Shown here piece after piece: positions 11,763-22,403 of a stretch of 64,000 nt of DNA. The position numbers and the translations under genes were made by a program. The notes below the pieces were generated by a model. That model saw nothing but the letters and a program-made list of their open reading frames with translations. It searched no databases and was not told where the DNA came from. This stretch comes from Rotaria sordida (Eukaryota; Rotifera; Eurotatoria; Philodinida; Philodinidae). The stretch spans positions 62,001 to 126,000 of the forward strand of contig CAJNOL010000068.1 of assembly GCA_905250125.1 (NCBI GenBank), read 5' to 3'. Numbering within the stretch: position 1 is the stretch's first letter; the number at the start of each line of letters is the position of its first letter.

Positions 11763-13939
11763 TATCTGAACATCATTATCGTTCCCTAATTCTTTCTCAT
11801 TTCTTCCTCAAATATCGACCATTCATTTGCTAAATTTCTTTATTTTAAATGCTACTGCGAATTATATTGGAAGAAAATTGTGATTGAATGAAACGTGAAA
11901 ATCAAACAATAAACTAAGTATTGCTGAAAAATTGTCATCTCTTTTTTTTTACAAATAATGATCGGAAAATTGATATTAATCCTTGTGGAAAGTCATCGTC
12001 GAATTGACTAAGTTTAGCAATGATGTTGAATAATAACTAAGCGATCATCTTTATGAATTGAAATGATTTTATACGATAATTAATTGAATCATCGAAAGAG
12101 AACTGGTTTTTTTCCTGACAGATATTAGATTACGATATTCGTCAGCGATTCTAATTTGTGATTTGATGAAACAATTTGAAAAATGCTAAGACAAAGGTTT
12201 TCGATAATGAATTTATCGAACTATTGATCATTTGAATTTTCATGTTCATCGCTGTGCATATTTTGGTTGATTAGATAGCGAAACTTGTTAGAAACCAACT
12301 TGATTCAACTTATGAATGAAGTGGTCCCAAAAAAAAACAACTAAATCTTGTATGCTAACTAATAATATCAAAGCAATATCTGGTGAAATTCTTGGTATCC
12401 ATAGAACGAATATAAATGAAATACTAATAAAAAAGATCTATGTATTTGCATAGTTTTTCAGTATTACAGAAATTGTTTCAGTACTGGTTGTGATGGATAA
12501 AGGAAAATATCGAATAACAAGACGCTGATAAGAACGACGATGAATTGATTGCTCACTTACCTGCTATATAACAGTAAATCAACGATCTACGATCATAGAT
12601 CAACTCTTGTTTTACCACAACACATCGAAGTAATTGAAATGAGGCTGTGACCGATTACACAAATACATACAACGCAGCTTCAAAACTATTCTGTAGTATG
12701 TCATAAGCAAGTAGTGAGCTCATTAGTAACATTGAGTCATCATAGTTCGTTGACACACTCAAAAAATCTAATGAAAAGACAGATTGAACATTCCGAGAGA
12801 AAACAATATCAATGACAACTCATAAATCAATATGTTGAAGAAAATGTCACGAATCTGTTGTTTACTTCGTTCACTTCTTTTTGTTTTGATTGGTATTGCT
12901 TACGAGTAAGATCTGTGCGTTCATCCGCTAGTTGAATAAGAATTTGTTCCAGTCTTGTTTTTGTTAAAGACTAAGATTCAATCATTCTATGAGCATGGAA
13001 CATTACATTATCAGGAGTATTTCCAAAGTAGAAACTATCTAGGACGATCATATATGAAAAATCGAGAACATTTATTCAATTTTTTTACACACAAATAGAA
13101 CATGAGCAAAACAAAACAAATGAAAAAGAACATGCAAACGAAATACAGTTCGTCACAATCTAGTCTTTACTGTACACGTTGAGAGAGTAACACTACTATA
13201 ACGATCAACACATTTGGGCACAAAAAAAGTCAAAATATGAAAAATGAACGAACGCGAAAAAAACGACTTGTTCAGAAGCGACTAGACACAAAAGAATAGT
13301 TGCATCTAAAAAACCATGATCGCTTTTCATGTCTCTCTTAATACATAGCTTTTAATTTTCTAATGAAGAAACAGGACTATAAAGTATTCAATATAATTGT
13401 TGTGGCATTATGATGTGAGGAATGTTGTCACTATCTAATAAGCACATGATAATACGCACCATACATAATTACACCATGAATCAATTACATTCGGAGATTC
13501 TCCATCAAAATATATAATCATCCAGTGTGTGATGTTCTGTGTACAAAAAGTGCTCTCTCTATTTTACTATTCATTCCACACTTAGATAGATTTGTCAGTA
13601 TCAAATCATGATTAACAAACGCCTCTCTCGCTCGATTCTGAATGACGATAAAACAGAGATCGCGTGATCAAGTGTATAGACTACAATGATCTGACTAAGA
13701 AATGAAAGAAAACAAGTAACTAACCAAAGGAATAAGTTAACTTGCATATGACTAGTATGCAAAAAAAATAACTGAATTCTAGATTCTAACTCTACGAATA
13801 TCTAAAAGCACCTAGTAAATGAATGATTGATATTAAGGTTAACACTTGCACTCTCAACTGGTGTATCACAAATCCCCATCTATGCATCTCCGATGAAGTG
13901 TTATGTAGCATCATGTAACTCTCGGTTTCTCGATAAATT
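11763..13939. other. Long AT-rich region downstream of the ART-TIR-NACHT-HEAT gene
   Basis: No open frame longer than about 60 codons, no recognisable RNA gene and no clear repeat were seen in 2.2 kb. The part nearest 13.9 kb may include the 3' untranslated region of the minus-strand gene ending at 13940. Confidence 0.35.
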
Positions 13940-16900
13940 TCAATCCTTCTGAATTTTAAGATCAACATTGTCCATCACCTCGCCAAAACCTTTCTGAAGT
14001 TCCACAAGCAATTGCGGATTACTAATGGGCATCTGCATAATTCCTTCTCTCTCATAAACCCATATTATATTCTCGACGATAGTGGCTGCACTTCCGTTGA
14101 TAAGAAAGGCATACACAGCGGCAGGTAGCCATATTCGCTCTGTTGTATTCATATAAACTTTCAGAAGTCTGTGAGGTGAGATCGATCTCGTCTCAATACA
14201 TCTCATACAAATCTCCACAGCATCAGCAGCTGCAACATCCTTATCATGAAACACTGCTAATCCGGAAAGCACAGAAAGATAAACTAACACAAGGTTCTTA
14301 TAGTGCATGGGTATAGTGTAAGACCAATCACGTTTCAGTGCACTGACAAGCTGATTGATCACCTCACTCGTTGCTGCTTTTTCACCCATCTCACAGAGAA
14401 TCTTACATGCACTACTTCTGATATTGGAATCATAAACGTCAAGTGCATTCACAAGTCGATTGATCAGCTCGCTCGTTGCTGCTTTTTCACCCCTTTGAAC
14501 GAGAGCGTAACATGCACTAATTTTGGCCCAGGAATTGTTGCCGATAAGTAAACTCTTAGATTCATCTATCAGCATATTCATTGTTGGTTTTTTACTCATC
14601 TTACCGAGAGTCTCACATGCACTAGCACTGACGTCGGAATCATCGTCACTAGATGTCATCACAGCTTCCATGACCCGGGAATTCACTTCGAAAGATGCCC
14701 TCAAAAATCGACTGACCAACTCATCCTTTGCTGCTTCTTCATCCATCTTACCGGGAGTCTCACATGCACTAGTTCTGACGTCGGAATCATAGTCACCAAC
14801 TGCCCTCACAAGTCCATTGATCCCCTCGCTCGTTGCTGCTTTTCCCCCGAACTTCCAGAGAGAGTAAAATGCACTACTTCTGACATTGTAATCCTTATCG
14901 CCAAGTGCACTCATAAGTTGATTGATCACCTCACTCGTTGCTGCTTTTTCACCCAACTTCCAGAGAGAGTAACATGCAATACTTCTGACCCTGTAATCCT
15001 TGTCGTCAAGTGTACTCACAAGTCGATTGATCACCTCACTCGTTGCTGCTTTTTCACCCATCTCACTGAGAGCGTAACATGCACTACTTCTGACAATGGA
15101 ATCGGTATGTTTGGTTTGCAGCAGGAGTGTATCTACTAACGAAGGAATAGGATTGGTGAGTGGAATGGATGATATGAATGCAAGCACTTCGTCAGGGTTG
15201 GTCGTTTTTTGATTGGTTAATAATTTGATCAGTGCTATTTGAACGTCTGGTGCGTTGCACATTGTACTACATGATTGAAGAATCTGTTTTAAAGAATGGC
15301 GTAAGTTGGATAATTGCGCAGTAAGAGCATGGTCAATCCATTTTATGATCATATCCATTAATCGATTGCTATGAATAAGCGTTTTCTTGCAGCCTATCTC
15401 ATCAAAACAGGATATCACAAGATTCATGTGCCGTATGCCAACAAGATCTAAAGGCTCATTCAATAGGGTATCCCAGAATGTGTTGATACTTGGCTTTTCA
15501 TCACTCTTATTTAATAGGCCAGATGCAAAAATGAAAACTAATTGAAATCTTGGATTGTATTTTTGTTTCTGAATGAAGTCAACTGCCTTGTCACGTGTGA
15601 TACCTGACAGAGCCTTGGTTAAATAACAAGCTGCAAAATATTCTTGGAAACTGAGATGGACAAAGTAATGATCTTTGTCTACTTCGATTCGTGTCCCAGT
15701 ACCATGTTGAGTGGACGATTTTAATATTCCAAGATTGAGTAAATGTGGATGATAGATAAATGAACACTTTGTCTCATCCTTAGCTTTTCTAATTAAATCT
15801 GAACCTAAAAGAATAGTGTTGCTTTCCATTGCACGAAAAGCCAGACTTTCTAAGAATGCTAACTCATTCTGGCAGTGTTGATAAACCTCCGCTCTATCGA
15901 ACAAACTTGTCAGGTTGGTTGGAATTTCTCTTTGCTTCTCCAAATATCGACGAAAAATCCATTCAGTCAATTTATCGTAGAGCACCGTCATCGTTATTGT
16001 TTTTGTTTCTGACCAATCATTATTACTCCAAACACTACAAACAAGTTCTAGATTGATTGGAATATGTGCAATACCCCAAATTCTAGGATTCAGTTGGAGA
16101 AAGCTGAGTAATTTCTCATCTTGGTCTGATGAATTTTGTGACGCATTTTCCAACTGATCGAAGAATAGTTTGACATAGTTGGGGATATTTTTATCTGTAA
16201 AGCCTGTGATTTCCATCTGCACAGGGTACGATAAAGTATTCATGTATGGACGAGATGTAATGATATGATCTGAAGTCTTGAGCAATTGTTCGAGTAAACC
16301 TTGCAGATGTGAAGATCTATTCTGTACTATTTCATCATAACCATCCAAAAGCCACAGAATATGATTGTCACGAAGTTCTTGTTGCAAAAGCTGTTTGTCT
16401 TTCTCTGATAGGAAAGGATAAGAAAAATATTCTTTTTCGACGATGTCAACTAGGGAATAAATGGTGCCAAGTGGATAACGATTTTCTGTTAAAGATCGTA
16501 AAGAAACGAGCACAACTAGTTCATATTCTGACCAAATTGCACCAGTTGCCCATTGGTAGGTAACATATCGACAAAATGTTGATTTTCCAATACCAGCTCG
16601 ACCAAAGACTAGCACCTTTCTAGTCTGATCTTTGCATGTTTTGAAAATATCTTTGACATCGATTGGAGTCTTACTGCCATAAATTTGCTCGAATGTACCC
16701 ATAATTGTATCAATGTTCTGAGTCTCACGAAGCCTCTTTTCTTTTTCCTGGTGTTCTTTCATTTCAACTATGGCCAAATTGATGTAACTCTGTTCGATAG
16801 GAAAAGATTTCGATGGATTCATAAAGCGTTCTATTTTACTATTGCGTATATACTCGTATTTGATCATTTCGAATAGAATATTGGACCGTGTCAAACTATC

Positions 16901-18199
16901 TTCTGATACATACTGTAGGTCTTGCAGTTTCCAGATTAAGGAATTCGCTTTTGATTGGATGCTTGAGTTTGAGAGATGACGAAAATCAACATATTCGACT
17001 CCTTGTATCATAGGTTTTAGCCAGTCGACAGGTTGCCAGTTTTCTTCAGCTCTGATCAGACACGGAATGATCTTCTTATGAAGCTTATTCGCATACTGTA
17101 CTTCTATTTGACAGCGAGTCGCTTGTTCGTACTCTGGACTGACAAAACAACAAATGAATGCTGCATTTTCCACTCCAACTGCCAGACTGAAACATAGACA
17201 TACAGATGATATTAGTATAATCAGTCTCATGATCATAATTCGAACGCATATACCTGTCGTAAATATTATCACTCCTTCTTCTGTCCTTATCGAACCAAAT
17301 GGGAATTGATTGATCGCGCAGAACTTGAAGTATTTGTAAGATGATAGCTTCATCACTGACATCATGGGAAACCATGACGTGTTTGCCTTGGGGTATGCTC
17401 ATACTAAAAGATAGAAATGTCAACAATATATGTGTGTCGACGATTGATGATTCTCTCAGAAGCTGATGTCTCTGATATGAATGAGAAAGATTCATAGCAC
17501 TCAAAGTTACTTATGCGAAAGATTAATCGTCAGGTGAAAACAATTCACTCACCATTCTTTGAAAGAGAGCATGAATGGTCCGTTGTTGACTTGAAGTGGT
17601 TCACTCGTGAGATATATTCGTGTACCTGGCATAAGGACAACTTCTTGTTCTTCAGGATTAGCTGAATACTGTGAAACATCTCTACCATTTATGGTTTCAA
17701 TAGCATAAAAGGTACCCGTGTTGTCGAGAAAAGGCTCAATGATCTTGAGATCTTTCGAAGTAGAAGTTACTGCCCACCAAGTTTGAATAGCATAATCAGC
17801 AGGGTTAAAATTGATTCTCTTCGATAGACCGCGCCACACAGTGCCCTTGAATGAAGGTAACTTGTTGAGAGCGGTAACGAAGAGTTTCAGGTAGGTGAAC
17901 CATGGTCTTAGTGCCTCTCTATCCATAGCACGAAGATTATGGTTTAGTGTCGAGGAAAATAATGGGTTACCCATCGTGTAGAGATAGATAGCTGCAGATT
18001 CGTCTTCTGTTAATATACTCGTTTTCCTGCATTGTAGCTTTGCTTGTGTGACGTAATTAATAACGTTAGGAATGGCATGTGTGATTGTTTGAACAGCTGC
18101 TTCCAATGTCATGATTCGTTGGTCTTGGTAACCATAGATCGGACTTGAACTTTCATCGTGATGGACAGCATCAGGTTCGTCCAAAAATTTGTTCTCCAT
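13940..18199 (-). CDS. ART-TIR-NACHT-HEAT fusion protein (NLR-like), 3 exons, 1347 aa
   Basis: The exons are 18199-17553, 17403-17254 and 17186-13940 (minus strand), with introns of 149 and 67 bp that begin GT and end AG. The joins keep phase (TG|T, then AG|T) and total 1348 codons. Residues 1-215 are an NAD:arginine ADP-ribosyltransferase domain with the R-S-E triad: Arg123 in VWRGLSK, Ser-Thr-Ser at 146-148, and the Glu-x-Glu pair at 184/186. Residues about 222-345 form a TIR domain (HVMVSHDVSDEA, VENAAFICCFVSPEY). Glu294 in RCQIEVQYA sits where TIR NADases keep their catalytic Glu. A linker is followed by a NACHT ATPase from about 456: Walker A GRAGIGKST at 461-469, Walker B LWLLDGYDE at 543-551, and sensor-like TSRP near 576-579. 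HEAT-like repeats of about 31-35 residues occupy roughly 958-1218. No signal peptide is evident; the hydrophobic stretch seen if exon 3 is read alone is intron translation. NLR proteins generally sense a ligand through C-terminal repeats, oligomerise through NACHT and signal through N-terminal effectors. The TIR and ART parts are therefore candidate effectors acting on NAD+. Target and trigger are unknown. Splicing is predicted; the alternative is two adjacent genes, but there is no stop or promoter-like space between the ART and TIR exons. Confidence 0.82.
14330..15110 (-). repeat. DNA-level tandem repeats encoding the HEAT array
   Basis: The coding DNA of the HEAT region carries near-identical blocks. 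The plus-strand string CTCGTTGCTGCTTTTTCACC recurs with few changes at roughly 14365, 14471, 14937 and 15037, with a diverged copy near 14831. In protein this gives the recurring GEKAATSEVIN segment and a following 'VRSSAC' helix. Spacing is about 100-107 bp (one repeat unit). The central units (14540-14760) are more diverged and out of register. Such similarity suggests recent duplication or gene conversion. Confidence 0.8.
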
Positions 18200-18745
18200 C
18201 GTTGTTTTTCTCTGTATGACGAATAGATCGTAGATAATCTAGAACGATGGATACAAGTCGAATAAAGTTGAAAATTACAAATTAGTATCAATACTTTCTT
18301 AGAAACGTCATACATTCGGTGTGAAAACTATCATTACAAGTCTAGTAACGAGCAATCAGTTCCCCATGATTGAGGCAAAGCAAAAACAAGAGAATTGCCC
18401 GATCATCGTATAAGCAACGTAGTTATCGCTATCTTCCTTTCCTTTTGCTGTAATCAGCAACCAATCGAGGAGATTGGTTTTTTCCTCTGTCGATTAATGT
18501 AAGTCACAATGCACTCTGGATGATCCTTGAGAGTGAGGGTGAGGGTGAAGAGAGATCTATCACCCTCATCCTCATCTTCAGCATAGTTCAAGAACACATT
18601 CATAAGAAAAAAATTTGCTCGAAAGAATATTTCACCATCCCAACAAACACGTCATATAAGCAATGAATTTTAATAGATCTAACTGTCGCTCTGTTGTCAT
18701 TTTTGAAAATCTAATGGCAATTATTTATAGTTACAATTTCGCATT
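18200..18745. other. Upstream region of the ART-TIR-NACHT-HEAT gene
   Basis: This should contain the promoter of the minus-strand fusion gene, but no motif stands out. A small hairpin-capable segment lies at about 18530-18585: GAGTGAGGGTGAGGGTGA and a downstream TCACCCTCATCCTCATC can pair around an AGATCT centre. Confidence 0.4.
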
Positions 18746-19200
18746 CAGAGTCCTGACCCTCGATAACCTGTAGTAAAGTTTTATCAGAATATAGGAAACG
18801 CTTAAAATAAAAAATCTCATTTTTAATTAGTCAGCTTTCTAGCCAATAGAAATGTCAGATGTGAAATTCGATCTCAGATTCAGATTCCTGACCCTCGGTA
18901 ACCTATAGTAAGTATTCATCAAAATGTACGGAAAGCTTAAAATAAAAAATCTCATATCTGATTGGTCGGTTTTCTAGCCAATGGGAAAGTTAGATGTAAA
19001 ATTTGATCTCAGATTCAGAATCAGGACTCTCGATAACCTATAGTAAAGTTTCATTAGAATGTGAGAAAAGCTTAAAATAAAAAAGCTGATTTCTGATTCG
19101 TCAGCTTTCTAGCGAATAAGAACACCGGATGTAAAATCCGACCTCCAAATCAGATTTCCCGACCTCGATATCCTGTATTGAAACCTTAGAAGGTACACCT
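18746..19200. repeat. 135-bp tandem satellite, about 3.4 copies
   Basis: Units start at 18746, 18881, 19016 and 19151, exactly 135 bp apart. Each begins with CAGA.TC.. and carries CTCGATAACCTGTAGTAAAG (or a close variant), GCTTAAAATAAAAAA, a TTTCTAGCCAATA block and GATCTCAGATT. The units diverge by substitution with hardly any length change. The last copy is truncated near 19200. There is no coding potential. Confidence 0.9.
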
Positions 19201-19640
19201 GATAAAAGTTCCCTTCTGATGTTTTTTTGACCTTGCAACAAACAGACACACACACCCACAGACACACAAACTCTTTTTACTTTTTTCATATGCCCTTCCC
19301 TACAGTCGAGGGAATATATATATATCAGACTTGGGCTTCTCACTATTTTTGGATGACATATTTTTCTGGGATAATTACCATAAAACGACTAACGACTGCA
19401 TGGGTCACTTTTTCACCATGAGACAGATCAAGAACTTGAAAGCTAGACATCATTCATTGCTCCTTACCTGGCTGGATTTCATAAATCAGCCCCCGTAATC
19501 ATCTACCCCCATTCCTAACATCTTGTTCTGAATTTGTTGTTGTAGATGTTTTATTCACTATTCCCTAGACTGTAAGGATAGGGTCTAGAAACGGGAATTG
19601 ATCTGTCTGCGCGTATATCGTTTTTTGTCGGTAACATGGT
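19201..19640. other. Intergenic sequence with a short CA-rich tract
   Basis: A CACACACCCACAGACACACA tract lies at about 19240-19270. Small open frames here are low complexity and not supported as genes. Confidence 0.4.
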
Positions 19641-19766
19641 ACAAGTGACCATTTTTTTGGCACAAATGACCATTTTTTTGGTACAAACGACCATTTCTTT
19701 GGCACAAACGACCATTTTTTTTGGTACAAATGACCATTTCGGTAAATATGGTACAAAAGACCATAT
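19641..19766. repeat. 20-bp minisatellite (GGYACAAAYGACCATTTTTT)
   Basis: About six head-to-tail units of 20-21 bp alternate GGTACAAA and GGCACAAA before a conserved YGACCATTT core and a T run of variable length. The final unit is separated by a short CGGTAAATAT interruption. Minus-strand open frames over it simply read the repeat as 'FVPKKWS' and are not genes. Confidence 0.85.
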
Positions 19767-22177
19767 AGCACCCATATTACTAATCAGCATATGACGTATA
19801 ATAAAATTTTGACAAGTGAACCAGAACAAATACGTCATTTTATGATGTATGAAAACGATATTATTTTAAATATGATTTTTTTTTAGTATAAACAGCTCAA
19901 ATTTTATTAGCGCTTTTTTGTACTCAGAAGAATTTTAGTATTAACTTTTTAATCTTAATCTTATAACTTTCTAACACATGTGTGTCGTTATGACGTCAGT
20001 CTAGGGCTAGGTGAATCAACTGTCGATGAACGTTACTTGTAACTTTCTGTTTCTTGTTCTATGCCTTGTTCTCCATTCACTCTCTCTGTTCCTTGATTGT
20101 TCCTTCTATGCGTTCCTTCCTTTTTTGTTCCCCTTCTTTCGTTTCTTTCTTCTTCCCCTTTTTGTAAGCGCTGACGAGTGTCACAATAAAACAGAGTACA
20201 AACCAAAAAAAAAATTCACAACCTCTAGACACTGTTGTTTTAGAGATCATATCTTGTTTTTACGATCAATTTCGCATAAGAAGCCAGAATTACATTATTT
20301 TGAATAGTGACAGAAGTTAGAAAGGTGAGATAATGGGATATTTTGGAGAAAGCACAGTTTTGCGATTGTTAATGAATTTTAAATCTTTTTTGTCAATGTA
20401 CTAATGAAAGAAGCGCTTAGAACTACCGGTCAGCAGCAAATATCTCTCACTTTACATTTGTGACAGTACTCACGAAGTGTTAGTTATATGAAGAAATATT
20501 ACCGAGTACACGTTGTTTGACACAAACCGATCTTCTTTTTTCCAACTAAAGAAAAAATAATGAATCTGCTTTCTTTTCTTTACATGCATTTCATCTCTTA
20601 AAGTAGCATTGGATTGGTTGAAACAGAAAAAAATGGTGATTCCTCTCACAAGAAAATATTAAAGTAAAAGAAAAAGAACTGACGATTTGACGCTACCTGT
20701 TCCATAAAGCAGCTGTGCCATGGAAATCGACGTCTTGTATTTGTTTTTCCTTTCTCTTTAAAAGTGACAATATATAGTGCAAGCGGCGCTCTACACTGTT
20801 AAGAGCTGCCGTATATATAAAGAACAAGAAATGCGTTGTAGTATGGGAAACAAACAGAAATATTTTTTTTGTCGTTCTTTTAATGAATCAAAATATTTAT
20901 TTACGTTTTTACGCCGGAAACATTTTTCTCATTCAAAGAACGAAGAATAGACCTATGTTCTTCTGACGGTTACACTCTCCTAGGTAAAATCGTTGATATT
21001 TCAACGCCAGATCCTTGACATATGTGATCAGGATCCTGCAGAAATTCGCCGTTTTTTTCCTGGGAAAACGACTAAATTCTGAAAAAAAAGTGTATAGACA
21101 CGGAATTTTAGATTTCTGATGGGGCTTAAAACAGGATTTTCAAGAATCCTGATAGGTTTACTATTGTTTTTGGGCCAAAATTGAGTCAGGAAATCGATGA
21201 TTCCTGAAAGAAGTGTGTAGCCATGTGTTACAGACATGTTGTTCACATACCCTCACATCGCTTCAGCTGTTATTATCCGTTTTCTCTCTGTTCGCCTTTG
21301 GCATTCGCTTCTTGTCTCTGTTCTGTTTTCGTTCTCTTTGTTTACATTCTTTGATTCTTTTTTTCTCTCATCGCGATGCTCTCTATCTTGGGTCGGGTCA
21401 TTCGAAATAAAACTGAACTAAAAGAAGAAGCAAAGGGACCTCTGATACCATGGAATTGTACGATCCTATCAGTATTTCAATAATTCAAAATTGGAAAAAA
21501 AAGATTTCTGTTCACATCTGTCAGGATTTGACTAGATTTCTTTTAGGATGTTATCAATTTCTTGGCGAGACCTTTGCAGGATTTTCTAAATAGAACAGAA
21601 GAGAAATGAACATATAGAGTATTGATCTCTAGACCTCCAGTTTACATACTGATGAACTTACTCAGCTGAGTGTGCCATGTCATTCTATATCTTAATTTCT
21701 GATTTTAATGTAAACTTCTATTTGAATTCTATCTGAATACAAATTATTTCAAAAAAAATTCTGAAAACACAATATCATTTTACATATTTATTTTAGTTAG
21801 TGAACTTTTACTATTTTTTTATTTCAATTCGATTTAAGAAATATATTTTGAATTTTTTTTCGAACATAATCAAAATGATAAGTAGTTTTTATCGAAAGAT
21901 TTACTGCTTACTAAAACTATCTATTTAACGAAAAAAATTTACGACGACTAATTTCAAACTAACATTCTCATTTAATGATTTTCAATTTTCTTTTTCTGAT
22001 AAGATTAAAAAAAAGAACTCCTTGATGTAGCCTGAATTTCAAAACAATTTTTATATCAACCTTAAAGAGAGTGAGAAATTTTTTTCTAAGATTTATTAAG
22101 ATTCGCTCCATTTCTTTATGAAAAGAACTAAATCAAGATCATAGGATAAAAATGCTAGTAAATTATTCAGTTCTCAG
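19767..22177. other. Repeat-rich or unassigned intergenic region
   Basis: Two pyrimidine-rich tracts (about 20050-20165 and 21255-21385) are each followed within about 50 bp by AATAAAA or AAATAAAA. The open frames over them are low complexity (Phe/Leu/Ser-rich). This pattern could fit an old LTR or transcript ends, but I found no paired termini, tRNA primer site or reverse transcriptase. Confidence 0.3.
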
Positions 22178-22403
22178 AGGGTGTGGGTGTCGGTGAAGTG
22201 TGGGTGTGGGTGTCGGTGAGGTGTGGGTGTGAGTGTGAGTGTGGGTGTCGGTGGGGTATGGGTGTGAGTGTGGGTGTGAGTGTGGGTGTAAATGCCATCA
22301 GAATAGCTAGATCTACGCCCACACCCACGCCTCCACACCCATACACCACCCACACACACCCACGCCCAAACCCACTCCCACACTCCACCCACATTCATAC
22401 CCT
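22178..22403. repeat. Opposed TGTGGG / CCCACA arrays (telomere-like, inverted)
   Basis: At 22178-22289 the plus strand is a run of TGTGGG hexamers with variants TGTGAG and TGTCGG. After a 25-bp spacer, 22315-22403 carries the complementary CCCACA/CCCACG form. The G-rich strands therefore point towards each other. TGTGGG is, as I recall, the telomeric repeat type reported for bdelloid rotifers. The arrangement matches what an end-to-end fusion of two telomeric tracts would leave. A simple GT-rich foldback minisatellite is the alternative. Confidence 0.75.

Noticed and set aside
14303..15139. Plus-strand open frames opposite the HEAT repeats
   Set aside because: They are antisense readings of a repetitive coding region and share the repeat pattern; the minus-strand frame encodes recognisable HEAT units.
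17187..17253. Hydrophobic N-terminus when the large NACHT exon is read alone (a possible signal or membrane segment)
   Set aside because: This stretch is a 67-bp GT-AG intron. Removing it joins two halves of a TIR domain in frame.
19551..19838. Minus-strand open frames with repeating 'FVPKKWS' units
   Set aside because: Produced by the 20-bp minisatellite; no start context or domain.
20011..20307. 98-codon hydrophobic open frame
   Set aside because: Derived from a pyrimidine-rich tract; Phe/Leu/Ser bias explained by base composition.
20050..21385. Pair of pyrimidine-rich tracts as LTRs of a retroelement
   Set aside because: The two tracts are similar only in composition; no matching ends, primer-binding site or coding region between them.
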